The position numbers were made by a program, and so were the translations under genes. A stretch of 64,000 bases of DNA, taken from the NCBI RefSeq assembly GCF_030408395.1, contig NZ_CP046980.1, positions 1,178,001 to 1,242,000 on the forward strand, read 5' to 3'. How positions within the stretch are numbered: position 1 is the first letter of the stretch; each line of letters begins with the position of its first letter. The DNA comes from Corynebacterium aquatimens (GTDB lineage Bacteria; Actinomycetota; Actinomycetes; Mycobacteriales; Mycobacteriaceae). Positions 10,735 to 21,599 of the stretch are shown piece after piece. The notes beneath the pieces were generated by a model, which was given only the letters and a program-made list of their open reading frames with translations, was not told where the DNA came from and did not search any database.

Positions 10735-12075
10735 ATGAAGTCTAAGACCACAATGCGCCGCGCAGGTGTTATCGTCTCTGCGGTTGCCGCGATGGGCCTT
10801 TCCCTGACAGCTTGCTCCAGCAACTCAGAGCAACAGGCCACTGAAGTAAAGACCACTGACACAACCGAAACGAATACCCAAACGGTAGCTGCTCAGGACT
10901 GCGCACTTTTGCAGGATCTTAACTGGCTTGATGAGAACCGCACTCGCATCGATGACATGATCAAAGACTTGGGTGAGTGCGGCGCTGATCCGGAGCGGGA
11001 AGGCGCCCCGCTCGCCTTGTTCGATTGGGACAACACGGTGGTCAAGAACGACACGGCTGAAGCCCTGATCAACTACATGCTTCTGAACGACAAGATTAAG
11101 CAGCCGCCGAAATCGGACTGGAAGAACCTTAACGAGTACTTCACTCCGGAAATTATCACCGAGCTCAACGATAAGTGTGGTGGCCTCGCGCAAGAGGGTG
11201 AGGTTCTTCCTACCAGCAAGCCTGAGGGTGCAGAGTGCGCGGACATTATCGAGAAAATCATCGAGGACTCTGAAACTTCAGACGGCAAGCCGGCTTTCCA
11301 GAACTTCAACGCTCGTCGCATTGAGCCTGCATACGCATTCAAGGTCCAGCTGCTCGCTGGCTACACCGAAGACGAGATTACGGACTTTGCACGTGCGACC
11401 CGCGACGAATACATTGCTGCACCTGAGGGGACGAAGGTGAAGGTGGGTTCCAAGGAGTACAACGGTTGGATTCGTTATTACGAAGAAATCACCGACCTGA
11501 TCAACGTGCTGAAAAACCACGGTTTCGACGTGCGAATCATCACCGCTTCCCCTCAACCTCAGGCGCAGGCCTGGGGCGAAAAGATCGGTATCGCTCCGGA
11601 CAAGGTGATGGGTGTCAAGACTGTTCTCGATGGCGACAAGTGGAGCTACGAGATGGTCCAGTGTGGTGGAGAAAAATCCATGACGTACATCGAAGGAAAG
11701 CGCTGCCGAGTCAACGAAGAGGTCCTGGGAATCACCGGCCCAGACGCTTGGGAGCCCGCTCCGGAAGAGAAGCGACAAGTGTTCGCCGCTGGTGACTCTA
11801 ACACCGACGTGTCCTTCGTCGGCGATGCTACCTACCTGCGTCTTGCAGTTAACCGAAACAAGCAGGAGCTGATGTGCAAGGCTTACTTCGATGAGGATGA
11901 CAAGTGGTTGGTCAACCCAATGTTCATCGAGCCGAAGGACAAGCAGGACAAGATGTATGACTGCGACCAGAACGGACGCATCGAGGAAGACGATTCCACC
12001 GGCCCGCTCCTCGATTCCAAGGGTAACCCGATTCCTGACCAGGAAGATAAGGTCTACGAACTGGAGAAGAACTAA
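10735..12075 (+). CDS. Lipoprotein HAD-family phosphatase, phosphorylcholine phosphatase-like
   Basis: The 446-residue protein starts at ATG 10735 (GAAGGGA upstream; the frame is open 19 codons further). A lipoprotein signal ends SLTAC (Cys27). The HAD nucleophile motif is LFDWDNTVVKND and the C-terminal acidic motif is AAGDSNTDVSFVGDA, separated by a large helical cap. The arrangement resembles extracytoplasmic phosphorylcholine/phosphoethanolamine phosphatases, but the substrate is not proven by sequence. It is divergent from the glycerophosphodiesterase. The C-terminal tail is acidic and unstructured. Confidence 0.8.
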   Translation: MKSKTTMRRAGVIVSAVAAMGLSLTACSSNSEQQATEVKTTDTTETNTQTVAAQDCALLQDLNWLDENRTRIDDMIKDLGECGADPEREGAPLALFDWDNTVVKNDTAEALINYMLLNDKIKQPPKSDWKNLNEYFTPEIITELNDKCGGLAQEGEVLPTSKPEGAECADIIEKIIEDSETSDGKPAFQNFNARRIEPAYAFKVQLLAGYTEDEITDFARATRDEYIAAPEGTKVKVGSKEYNGWIRYYEEITDLINVLKNHGFDVRIITASPQPQAQAWGEKIGIAPDKVMGVKTVLDGDKWSYEMVQCGGEKSMTYIEGKRCRVNEEVLGITGPDAWEPAPEEKRQVFAAGDSNTDVSFVGDATYLRLAVNRNKQELMCKAYFDEDDKWLVNPMFIEPKDKQDKMYDCDQNGRIEEDDSTGPLLDSKGNPIPDQEDKVYELEKN

Positions 12076-12099
12076 CTTAGAAACGTACTAAGTTCATCG

Positions 12100-12127
12100 A
12101 AAGGCGGCAGTGTTAACTGCCGCCTTT
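12100..12127. terminator. Bidirectional terminator between HAD lipoprotein gene and pgl
   Basis: AAAGGCGGCAGT (12100-12111) pairs perfectly with ACTGCCGCCTTT (12116-12127) around a GTTA loop. It lies between converging genes. Confidence 0.85.
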
Positions 12128-12156
12128 CCTGTCTGCGCTTTTGTGGGTAGTCCGCT

Positions 12157-12882
12157 TTACTCCTCGGGGAGTGCATCCTCGGTGATGAACAGCGTCGTGT
12201 TCGTCAGCTCGGGGACACGGGTGACGGGCCATTCGTCGCTCACCACCCCGTCGATAAGCTGGGAGCTTGCCTCCGCTTTTTCTGAGCCGGACACCATGAG
12301 CCAGACTTGGTCAGCGCGGGCAATGGCGGGGTACGTCAAGGTGATGCGCTCAGCCGGGGGCTTGGGGGAGTCGGAGACGGGTACGACTAGCTTCTCTGCT
12401 TCCGCGAGTTGCGGCGAATCCGGGAAGAGCGAATTGATGTGGCCGTCGGGGCCCATGCCCATGAGATGAAGATCGAAACCCTTGGGTGCGTGGTGCTCAA
12501 TCTGAGTGGCGTAGCCCTCCGCGGTATCGGGCAGGGTGGACATCCGGGGACGGTAGCCGTGGATGTTTCCTTCGGGGATATTGACATGGTTGAACAGCGC
12601 GTACCGTGCCTGGCCCTCATTGGATTCGGGGTCATAGATCTGCACGTTGCGCTCGTCCCCGAAGAAGATGTGGACCTTGCTCCAGTCCATGTTGCGCGCG
12701 CGGCTTAGGCGGGACAGAAGCTTGATCCCCGCGCCGCCACCGGTGACCACGACGCGGGCTGCGCCATCGCCATGCACGCCACCGGTCGGGTCCGCGGTGA
12801 TCGCGGAGATAGTCTCCACGAAACGGGCGGATGCTTTATCAACCAGCACATCGAGGTTGGGGACCTTCTCCACGGTCAGCAT
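12157..12882 (-). CDS. pgl: 6-phosphogluconolactonase
   Basis: The 241-residue enzyme hydrolyses 6-phosphogluconolactone in the oxidative pentose phosphate pathway. The motifs VVTGGGAGIKLLSRL near residue 47 and HLMGMGPDGHINSLFP near 138 are characteristic of the DevB/Pgl family. AAAAGGAG precedes ATG 12882. It is the last gene of the minus-strand tkt-tal-zwf-opcA-pgl cluster. Confidence 0.96.
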   Translation of the reverse strand: MLTVEKVPNLDVLVDKASARFVETISAITADPTGGVHGDGAARVVVTGGGAGIKLLSRLSRARNMDWSKVHIFFGDERNVQIYDPESNEGQARYALFNHVNIPEGNIHGYRPRMSTLPDTAEGYATQIEHHAPKGFDLHLMGMGPDGHINSLFPDSPQLAEAEKLVVPVSDSPKPPAERITLTYPAIARADQVWLMVSGSEKAEASSQLIDGVVSDEWPVTRVPELTNTTLFITEDALPEE

Positions 12883-12928
12883 TGGTATCGCTCCTTTTAG
12901 GGGCTAGCGGAGGCTCTTTTGTTCGATG

Positions 12929-13864
12929 TTAGTGAACTTTGACGTTCGGTAGTGCCTTCAACGCTTGTGAATATGCGAAATCTGGGTCGAGGTGGCGGAG
13001 CTCCTCGGACAAGCAGTCCGCATCACTGCGGGTACTCATAGCCACGAAGGCCTCCGCGATGCCGGGCACCTTCACGCTGAGCGTCTTGTCATCCTTAACG
13101 CTCACGACGACGGGGCCCGATTCGCGTTCCAGCGTCAGGCGGCGAATTGGGAAGTAGCGGGAGGGTTCGCTCTTGGTTTGCTCGCTGGTGATGCGGTTCA
13201 CGTCAATGCCCAGGCACGAGGACAGCCATCCAGCCGCGATATCAACGCTGGGGTTGTCGTCTGGGCCGTCAATCTCTACAGCCGTGACCTTGTCGTGCGG
13301 GTATGCGTCAAAAGCCGCGGCGACTACACCGCGCCAGTGGGTGATGCGGGACCACAGCATGTCCGAATCCCCGGGCGTGTAGCCGTTGGCAAGCCGCAGC
13401 AGGTAGTTACCATCCACTGCCTCATACGCATTGGTGATACGGCGGTGCGCGATCCGGCCTAGCGGGTGCTCGGCAGGGTGCGCGGGGGCCGTCGATGGCC
13501 ACCACGCAACGATAGGAGTATCGGGCAAAAGCAGAGGCGTGACGACGGAATCCAGGTTGCGCGCAAGATCCCCGTGGAGATCCATGATCACGATTTCAGA
13601 CGCGCCGGCATCCGCTGCGAGAAGTGCCTGGGCGTCAAGCGCGTCGGGGCCTTCCTTGTTCCCCGTGATCAGCATGAGCACGCGAGAAGGGTGCTCGTGG
13701 GAGGCGGCGCGGACGTTTTCCAAGATCGACTCCACGTCGTCGTGGATATCCGCGACGACGATGAGCGTGAGTACGCGGCCGGTCGCCAGCGAGTGGTTCT
13801 CCTGAGTATCGAGGAGCAGTCGTGCGATGTCCCGAGTGTTCGTATCGGACAGGGTGACAATCAT
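12929..13864 (-). CDS. opcA: Glucose-6-phosphate dehydrogenase assembly protein OpcA
   Basis: The 311-residue protein matches actinobacterial OpcA, which associates with Zwf and is needed for full glucose-6-phosphate dehydrogenase activity. The motif PDTPIVAWWPSTAPAHPAEH near 152 is typical. It lies 48 nt after zwf and 46 nt before pgl, so all three should be translated from one transcript. Start is ATG 13864. Confidence 0.95.
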   Translation of the reverse strand: MIVTLSDTNTRDIARLLLDTQENHSLATGRVLTLIVVADIHDDVESILENVRAASHEHPSRVLMLITGNKEGPDALDAQALLAADAGASEIVIMDLHGDLARNLDSVVTPLLLPDTPIVAWWPSTAPAHPAEHPLGRIAHRRITNAYEAVDGNYLLRLANGYTPGDSDMLWSRITHWRGVVAAAFDAYPHDKVTAVEIDGPDDNPSVDIAAGWLSSCLGIDVNRITSEQTKSEPSRYFPIRRLTLERESGPVVVSVKDDKTLSVKVPGIAEAFVAMSTRSDADCLSEELRHLDPDFAYSQALKALPNVKVH

Positions 13865-13912
13865 GGTCTCGTGCTTCTTTGTAGGGCGTTAGTTCAACGG
13901 TTCTCTAGAAAA

Positions 13913-15457
<1,545 letters not shown>

Positions 15458-15458
15458 C

Positions 15459-16559
15459 TTATGCGTCCTTTCCAAGGTTAGACAGCATGGAATCCAGCAG
15501 CTCCTGCCATGCGTCGACGAACTTGTCCACGCCCTCCTTTTCCAGGACGCGCACCACGTCGTCGAGATCAATGCCGACGGCGGCGAGCTGGTCAAAGATC
15601 TTCTGGGATTCTTCAGCCTTACCGGTCAGCGTGTCGCCGACGATGTTGTTTGCCTCGAGCGCGGCGTCGATGGTGGGCTCCGGCATAGTGTTCACGGTAT
15701 CCGGGCCAGCAAGCTCCGTGACGTACAGCGTCTTCGGGTACTCCGGGTTCTTTACACCGGTGGATGCCCACAGCGGGCGCTGCTTATTCGCCCCGTCGGG
15801 AAGCTGCGCCATCGCGGCTTCATCGAACTCGTCGAGGAACAGCTGGTACGCCAGACGTGCGTTGGCAACGCCAGCCTTGCCACGCAGAGCAAGTGCCTCC
15901 GCGGAACCGATGGCGTCAAGACGGTTGTCCACTTCGGTGTCCATGCGGGAGACGAAGAAGGATGCCACCGAGTGGATCGCAGACACATCGTGGCCATTGT
16001 CCTTCGCCTGGGCAATACCGGCCTTGTAGGCGTCAATGACCTGCTTGTAGCGCTCAACGGAGAAGATCAGCGTCACGTTCACGGAAATGCCGTTTGCCAA
16101 CGAGTGCGTGATGGCAGGCAGCGACGCGTCGGTAGCCGGGATCTTGATCATCACGTTTGGGCGATCGACCATGTCCCAGAGCTCCTGCGCCTGGGCCACG
16201 GTCTTTTCCTCATCGTCAGCGTGGCGTGGGTCAACCTCAATGGACACGCGGCCATCCTTGCCGCCCGTTGCCTCGAAGGTGTCCAAGAACAGATCGCAAG
16301 CGTCCTGTACGTCCTTGATGGACATCGCGTAGACGGCCTCGTCCACGCCAACGTTGCCTTTCTTCAGCTCAGCTAGCTGCTCGTCGTAGGCAGTGCCCTT
16401 GCTCATCGCACCAGCGAAAATCGCGGGGTTCGTGGTCACACCCACGATCGACTTGTCTTTCTTAATCTGCTCCAGGTTGCCGGAGGTGATGCGGTCACGG
16501 GAGAGGTCGTCGAGCCAGGTAGAGGTGCCTTGGGCGAAAAGATCATCGATGGCGGTCAC
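15459..16559 (-). CDS. tal: Transaldolase
   Basis: The 366-residue enzyme transfers a dihydroxyacetone unit in the non-oxidative pentose phosphate pathway via a Schiff-base lysine, here in NVMIKIPATDASLPAI near residue 140. The length and the start GTTTNPAIFAGAM fit the long actinobacterial class. Start is GTG 16559 behind GAAAGGAAAT. It is followed immediately by zwf. Confidence 0.96.
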   Translation of the reverse strand: MTAIDDLFAQGTSTWLDDLSRDRITSGNLEQIKKDKSIVGVTTNPAIFAGAMSKGTAYDEQLAELKKGNVGVDEAVYAMSIKDVQDACDLFLDTFEATGGKDGRVSIEVDPRHADDEEKTVAQAQELWDMVDRPNVMIKIPATDASLPAITHSLANGISVNVTLIFSVERYKQVIDAYKAGIAQAKDNGHDVSAIHSVASFFVSRMDTEVDNRLDAIGSAEALALRGKAGVANARLAYQLFLDEFDEAAMAQLPDGANKQRPLWASTGVKNPEYPKTLYVTELAGPDTVNTMPEPTIDAALEANNIVGDTLTGKAEESQKIFDQLAAVGIDLDDVVRVLEKEGVDKFVDAWQELLDSMLSNLGKDA

Positions 16560-16728
16560 GGGATTTCCTTTCGTGGACGTAAAGCCGACTTAAAGCCGAT
16601 GTTTAGAAATTAATAGATAACGTCGAAACAGAGAGTTATTGGGTCTAGTTTTATGAAGAAGCGTGAACGTTATGCGCAAATCGCGGTAACGCCCACGCCC
16701 AATGAAGTGCCTAATTGCTTGCCGGTTC

Positions 16729-18870
16729 TTAGTTTGCTTGAACCGACTCGAGCGACTCGCGAGCAGCGGCAACCACTGCGTCGGCGGTGAAGCCGAAGCG
16801 GGTGAACAGCTCGCTGCCCGGGGCCGACGCACCGAAGTGCTCCAGGGAGATGTTGCGGCCGTGGTCACCGGTGAAGCGGTGCCATGGCATAGCCACACCG
16901 GCTTCCACCGACACGCGAGCACGAACGGCCGGTGGAAGAACGCTGTGGATGTAGTCCTCGTCTTGCTCGAGGAACCAGTCGATCGACGGCATGGACACCA
17001 CGCGCGCGGAGACACCGTCGCGTTCAAGCTGCTCGGCTGCTTGAACCGCGTACTGCACCTCAGAGCCAGAGCCGATGAGGATCACATCCGGGGTGTCACC
17101 AGACTCGTTCACCAAGACGTATCCGCCGCGCTCGACACCCTCGCGGGCCTTTTCCTTCGTGCCTTCCAGCACCGGGAGGTCCTGGCGGGAAAGCGCGAAG
17201 GCCTTGGGTTGCTCCCGGCCCGCGATTGCCGCGCGCCATGCCGCCGCGGTCTCATTCGCGTCAGCCGGGCGGATCACTGCCAGGTCCGGGATCGCGCGCA
17301 GCGCCGCCAGGGTTTCTACCGGCTGGTGTGTCGGGCCGTCCTCACCCAGGCCGATGGAGTCGTGCGTGAACACGTAGTAGCCGTCGATGCCGGACAGAGC
17401 GGCAACGCGGATAGCGGGGTAGAGGTACTCGGAGAAGATGAGGAACGTGCCGCCGTACACGCGTGTGCCGCCGTGAAGGGCAATACCGTTCATGATCGAA
17501 CCCATTGCGTGCTCACGGATACCAAAGTGCAAGTTCCGGCCGTTGCGGTTGGCCGTGAACATGTCAGTGGAAATCTCCTGCGGACCGAAGGAATCCGCGC
17601 CCTTGATCAGGGTGTTGTTGGAACCTGCAAGGTCGGCAGAACCGCCCCACAGCTCGGGAAGGGTGGCAGCCAGTGCCTGGATCGACGCTTCAGATGCTTT
17701 ACGGGTGGCGAGACCCTTTGCGTCTGGCTCCCAGGTGGGAAGCTCCGCATCCCAGCCGTCGGGAAGCTCGCGCGCGGTGAGGCGGTCGAAGAGCGCCTTG
17801 TTGTCCGGGTTCGCGGCCGCCCAATCGTCGAAACGCGCTTGCCACTCGCGGTGAGCCGCCGCACCGCGCTCCACCAGCTGACGCGTGTGTGCAATGACTT
17901 CCTCTTCCACCGGGAAGTTCACCTGCGGGTCGAACCCAAGGATCTCTTTGACTGCCGCAACTTCTTCAGCACCCAGGGCAGCACCGTGGGCGGCGCCGGT
18001 GTTCTGCAGCGTCGGTGCCGGGAAGCCAATCACTGTCTTCACACGGATCATCGTCGGGCGGTTGGTCTCCGCCTTTGCCTTCTCGACGGCCTCAAGGATC
18101 GCAACAACATCTTCACCGGATTCCACGGTCAGCGTCTGCCAACCGTAGGCCTCGTAGCGCTTCAGAACATCCTCGGTGAAGGCAATCTGCGTGTCGTCCT
18201 CGATGGAGATGCGGTTGTCATCCCAGAATGCGATGAGGTTGCCCAGCTGCTGCGTACCTGCCAGCGAGCATGCTTCTGAGGTGACACCTTCCTGCAGATC
18301 ACCGTCGCCAGCAACGACGTAGATGTAGTGGTCAAAGATCGACTCGCCCTCGGCGGCATTCGGGTCATACAGCGCGCGCTCGCGGCGCGAAGCCATAGCC
18401 ATACCGACGGACGACGCGAGACCCTGGCCCAGGGGACCCGTGGTGATCTCCACTCCAGCGGTGTGGTTGTACTCCGGGTGGCCCGGGGTCTTTGAGCCCC
18501 AGGTGCGCAGTGCCTTAAGATCCTCGATCTCCAAACCGAAACCACCGAGGTAGAGCTGAATGTACTGCGTCAGGGAGGAGTGGCCGTTGGACAGCACGAA
18601 GCGGTCACGGCCCACCCAGTGCGGGTCCTTCGGGTCGTGGACCAGCACGCGCTGGTACAGGGTGTACGCCAACGGCGCCAAGGACATTGCGGTGCCCGGG
18701 TGGCCCGAACCGCAGTTCTCCACCGCGTCAGCAGCAAGCACTCGGATCGTGTCTACCGCGCGCGTGTCCGCCTCTGTCCAATCCGCGGGGTAATTGCGGA
18801 CGGTCATCGCTCGCAGTTCCTCGGGCAGTCCAGCACCAGCGTTTGCATTGTTCGGGGTCACAGCGGACAC
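16729..18870 (-). CDS. tkt: Transketolase
   Basis: The 713-residue thiamine-diphosphate enzyme moves two-carbon units among pentose phosphate sugars. GTG 18870 was taken as start because GTGAGGAT lies directly upstream; the frame is open 16 codons further. The thiamine-diphosphate motif is GDGDLQEGVTSEA and the transketolase signature is THDSIGLGEDGPTHQPVE. A 169-nt gap separates it from tal; I see no clear terminator there, only a short TTAAAGCCGA-type direct repeat. It is the first gene of the pentose phosphate unit. Confidence 0.97.
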   Translation of the reverse strand: MSAVTPNNANAGAGLPEELRAMTVRNYPADWTEADTRAVDTIRVLAADAVENCGSGHPGTAMSLAPLAYTLYQRVLVHDPKDPHWVGRDRFVLSNGHSSLTQYIQLYLGGFGLEIEDLKALRTWGSKTPGHPEYNHTAGVEITTGPLGQGLASSVGMAMASRRERALYDPNAAEGESIFDHYIYVVAGDGDLQEGVTSEACSLAGTQQLGNLIAFWDDNRISIEDDTQIAFTEDVLKRYEAYGWQTLTVESGEDVVAILEAVEKAKAETNRPTMIRVKTVIGFPAPTLQNTGAAHGAALGAEEVAAVKEILGFDPQVNFPVEEEVIAHTRQLVERGAAAHREWQARFDDWAAANPDNKALFDRLTARELPDGWDAELPTWEPDAKGLATRKASEASIQALAATLPELWGGSADLAGSNNTLIKGADSFGPQEISTDMFTANRNGRNLHFGIREHAMGSIMNGIALHGGTRVYGGTFLIFSEYLYPAIRVAALSGIDGYYVFTHDSIGLGEDGPTHQPVETLAALRAIPDLAVIRPADANETAAAWRAAIAGREQPKAFALSRQDLPVLEGTKEKAREGVERGGYVLVNESGDTPDVILIGSGSEVQYAVQAAEQLERDGVSARVVSMPSIDWFLEQDEDYIHSVLPPAVRARVSVEAGVAMPWHRFTGDHGRNISLEHFGASAPGSELFTRFGFTADAVVAAARESLESVQAN

Positions 18871-18977
18871 AGTATCCTCACTTCGTTGTTGTCTTCCTGA
18901 CCTCCGAAAAGAGGCCAATAATCGAGGTCAATCGCAGGCGCCGTGCACTAATGCAGGCACCTACTTTCGTCACCAGG

Positions 18978-20153
18978 CTAGTCCAGGTAATCCACCACGT
19001 CGACGTGGGTGTAGGTGTTCATGAGGTCTTCTAGCTCCCTCATCCATTGCTCGCCGTCGACGTACCCCATCTTTGCCGCGTCCACCAGGGGCACGACGGA
19101 GAACTCAGACGTTTGCGGCTCACCGATCGTGTACGTCGGCATGAAGCGGTAACCGCTCACCTCCACTGTGCCGTCTGCTTTCTTGGTCAACGTGTACTCA
19201 CCGATGCCGCCGACCTTGTTCACCTCGTCATACTGAGCCGAGAGGAAGTTGCCGTGGGAGAACCACGTTCCCGTCCCGTCGTCGTAAAGCTCGAAAGGCT
19301 GAAGCACATGCGGGTGGCCGCCCTGGACGTAATCCGCGCCCGCCTCACGCGCGACGGCAACGGTTTCCTTTTGGTAATCGTTCGGATAGTTCTCATACTC
19401 TTCGCCAGCGTGGATGATGCAGATCGTCGCATCCACCTGCTTGTCCAGCTCTGAAATCTCCCGCCGCATCGCGTCGTGATCAATGAGGCTTAGCGCGTAC
19501 TCCTCGCCATCTGGAAGCACATTTCCGTTCGCCCCGTAGGAATAAGCCACGAAGCCGATCTTCATCCCGTTGACATCCAAGATCCTGGGCTTCTTTTTGT
19601 CCTCCCAAGAGGTGTAGGCACCCACGTATGGCATGCCGTAGCTCGCGATGTTCGCATTTGATGCCTTGACTCCCTCCACCCCGCGGTCAAGCGTGTGGTT
19701 GGTGGCGTTATTCACAATGTCCACGCCAGCGCCTTTCAGCGCGTCAATCACCTCCGCCGGGGCATTGAACATCGGGTACCCTGACAGCTCAAACTCTGGG
19801 CCAGCAACGGGGACCTCCATGTTCGCCGTCGTCAGGTCAGCGTTTTCCATGTACCGCCGAACCGGATCAAACATCGGGGCAAAGTCATAACCCTGCTTAC
19901 CCGCTGCCTCGGCTTTCACGGCGGCATCGGCGTAGACCTCCTGGTGGATCAGAATGTCACCCATCGCGCGCACCCGTACAGTTGCATCGCCACGAGATTC
20001 CGTGGTCGTTGTGGCGCCTTCACCCCCGACATTTTCGGAGTCGACCTTGCAGCCGGTCAGGGAAAACGCGGTACACAGGGCCAGGAGTGTGACGATGAAT
20101 GGTGCAAAGGCGATCGTCGATACGCGGCGTGCGTCAGATCTAAGCGAGAGCAT
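18978..20153 (-). CDS. CapA-family lipoprotein (poly-gamma-glutamate biosynthesis-like metallophosphatase fold)
   Basis: The product of about 391 residues starts at ATG 20153, giving a lipoprotein signal with a long hydrophobic core ending SLTGC; the longer frame begins at an unsupported TTG. The CapA domain shows MGDILIHQEVY, TTANMEVPVAG, NNATNHTLDRG and YVQGGHPHVLQP, a calcineurin-like arrangement. CapA proteins are implicated in capsule polyglutamate handling, but no other cap genes are present, so the role here is unknown. It is divergent from ctaB and upstream of tkt on the same strand. Confidence 0.85.
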   Translation of the reverse strand: MLSLRSDARRVSTIAFAPFIVTLLALCTAFSLTGCKVDSENVGGEGATTTTESRGDATVRVRAMGDILIHQEVYADAAVKAEAAGKQGYDFAPMFDPVRRYMENADLTTANMEVPVAGPEFELSGYPMFNAPAEVIDALKGAGVDIVNNATNHTLDRGVEGVKASNANIASYGMPYVGAYTSWEDKKKPRILDVNGMKIGFVAYSYGANGNVLPDGEEYALSLIDHDAMRREISELDKQVDATICIIHAGEEYENYPNDYQKETVAVAREAGADYVQGGHPHVLQPFELYDDGTGTWFSHGNFLSAQYDEVNKVGGIGEYTLTKKADGTVEVSGYRFMPTYTIGEPQTSEFSVVPLVDAAKMGYVDGEQWMRELEDLMNTYTHVDVVDYLD

Positions 20154-20257
20154 GCGATAATTATCACCCGTTATGCCTCGAGCTGTAGCATCGTTGCGTA
20201 AGTGTCCGCGCAAACTTGTGTGCCGCGAAGAAATTGCTGAGTTTTTAGGAGTTGTTG

Positions 20258-21178
20258 TTGGAGACCATCAAGGCGTATTTCGCGTTGACGAAGCCGAGGG
20301 TCATTGAGCTGCTCCTCGTCGCCGCGATTCCCGCGATGCTCCAGGCGAACCGGGGCACGGTTGATCTGTGGCTGATTCTGGCGACGCTGCTTGGCGGCTG
20401 GATGGGTGCCGGCGCTGCCAACACCTTCAACATGGTCGCGGATTATGACATTGATCAGCTGATGGGCCGCACCCGCGCCCGGCCGTTGGTCCGGCAGAAG
20501 GTGACCAAAAACCGCGCCGCCGTTTTCGCGTGGGCGCTGTTGATCCTCTCCGTCCTGTGGCTGTGGCTGGTGTGTAAGTCGTGGCTGGCCGCAGTGTTCA
20601 TCATCTTCACCAACGTCTTCTACGTCTTCGTCTACACGAAGTGGCTGAAGCGCAGGACCTGGCAGAACGTGATCTGGGGCGGTGCCGCTGGTTGCATGCC
20701 GGTCCTAGTCGGATGGGCGGCTATCCGCGACAACGTCCACGATGGTTCCCCCGACCACTGGTGGCAGGCCATCGTTTTGTTCATGATCATCTTCTTCTGG
20801 ACTCCGCCGCACACCTGGGCCTTGGCCATGAAGTACAAAGACGATTACGCCCGCGCCAACGTTCCGATGCTGCCAGTCGTTGCTTCCGCGGAAGAGACCA
20901 CGAAGCAGATCCTCATCTACTCGTGGCTAACCGTTGTGACCTCACTGATCATCGTTCCCGCCGCTGGTTGGATTTACTTGGTCGTAGCCGTTGCGTCAGG
21001 CGTGATTTTCCTGGTGGTAGCAACCCGTCTGCACCGCGGCGTTGTCGCTGGCGAACCCGTGAAGCCATTGACGCTCTTCATCCTGTCGAACAATTACCTA
21101 GCCCTTTTGTTCTTGGGCCTTTCCGTCGACGCGGTCCTTGGCTGGCAGACCATCAGCGAGTTCGTCGCGGCCCTCTAA
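20258..21178 (+). CDS. ctaB: Protohaem IX farnesyltransferase (haem O synthase)
   Basis: This polytopic UbiA-family enzyme of 306 residues farnesylates haem B for cytochrome aa3 oxidase. The prenyl-binding motif [12 protein letters not shown] precedes MGRTRARPL. An in-frame TAG at 20246 rules out upstream starts; of three consecutive TTG codons (20252, 20255, 20258), the last is 6 nt after AGGAG, so TTG 20258 is preferred. It is adjacent to ctaA, separated by a 421-nt non-coding gap. Confidence 0.94.
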   Translation: METIKAYFALTKPRVIELLLVAAIPAMLQANRGTVDLWLILATLLGGWMGAGAANTFNMVADYDIDQLMGRTRARPLVRQKVTKNRAAVFAWALLILSVLWLWLVCKSWLAAVFIIFTNVFYVFVYTKWLKRRTWQNVIWGGAAGCMPVLVGWAAIRDNVHDGSPDHWWQAIVLFMIIFFWTPPHTWALAMKYKDDYARANVPMLPVVASAEETTKQILIYSWLTVVTSLIIVPAAGWIYLVVAVASGVIFLVVATRLHRGVVAGEPVKPLTLFILSNNYLALLFLGLSVDAVLGWQTISEFVAAL

Positions 21179-21277
21179 CTCGGCCGTTCCCTCCCAGTTC
21201 CTACCTGCGCCCGTCTCTCGCCGGCCCCACTCCGGCGCCAGTCCGAGGCGTCTGATCACTGCATGCTCAGCCCCAGC

Positions 21278-21491
21278 GATCGAGCCGTTTGCCGCGCTAC
21301 GTGAAGCAAAGTTACCCCGGAAGGCTCAAAATACGCTGTTTTCGGCGTTTTCTAGCGTTCCCGGCCAACTTCGCTCAGACTTAGATGCCTGTCGATCGAG
21401 CCGTTTGCCGCGCTGCGTGATGCAAAGTTACCCCGGAAGCCCCAAAATGGGCTGTTTTCGGCATTTTCTAGCGTTCCCGGCCAACTTCGCT
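21278..21491. repeat. Tandem 98-bp intergenic repeat between ctaB and ctaA
   Basis: Copy one (21278-21375) and copy two (21394-21491) share about 90% identity with period 116. Each unit begins GATCGAGCCGTTTGCCGCG and ends GTTCCCGGCCAACTTCGCT. Within a unit the arms GCAAAGTTACCCCGGAA and TTCCCGGCCAACTTCGC are imperfectly complementary (13 of 17 positions), enclosing an A/T-tract loop. The rest of the 421-nt gap (21179-21277 and 21492-21599) shows no gene; the short open frames there are not conserved in codon pattern. It may be a dispersed corynebacterial element or a duplicated terminator-like structure. Confidence 0.75.
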
Positions 21492-21599
21492 TCCGCTTAT
21501 ATGTCAGGCGGAAAGCTGGGGCGCGGGGCGCGGTAGGGCGGTAGGGGGAAGGCCGGTCGGATAGTAGGGCCAAGAGAAGCGCAGCCAGCGCGCGGGTGG

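Noticed and set aside
21138..21573. Open frames across the ctaB-ctaA gap
   Set aside because: They cross the tandem repeat units, lack ribosome sites and differ in frame between the two copies.
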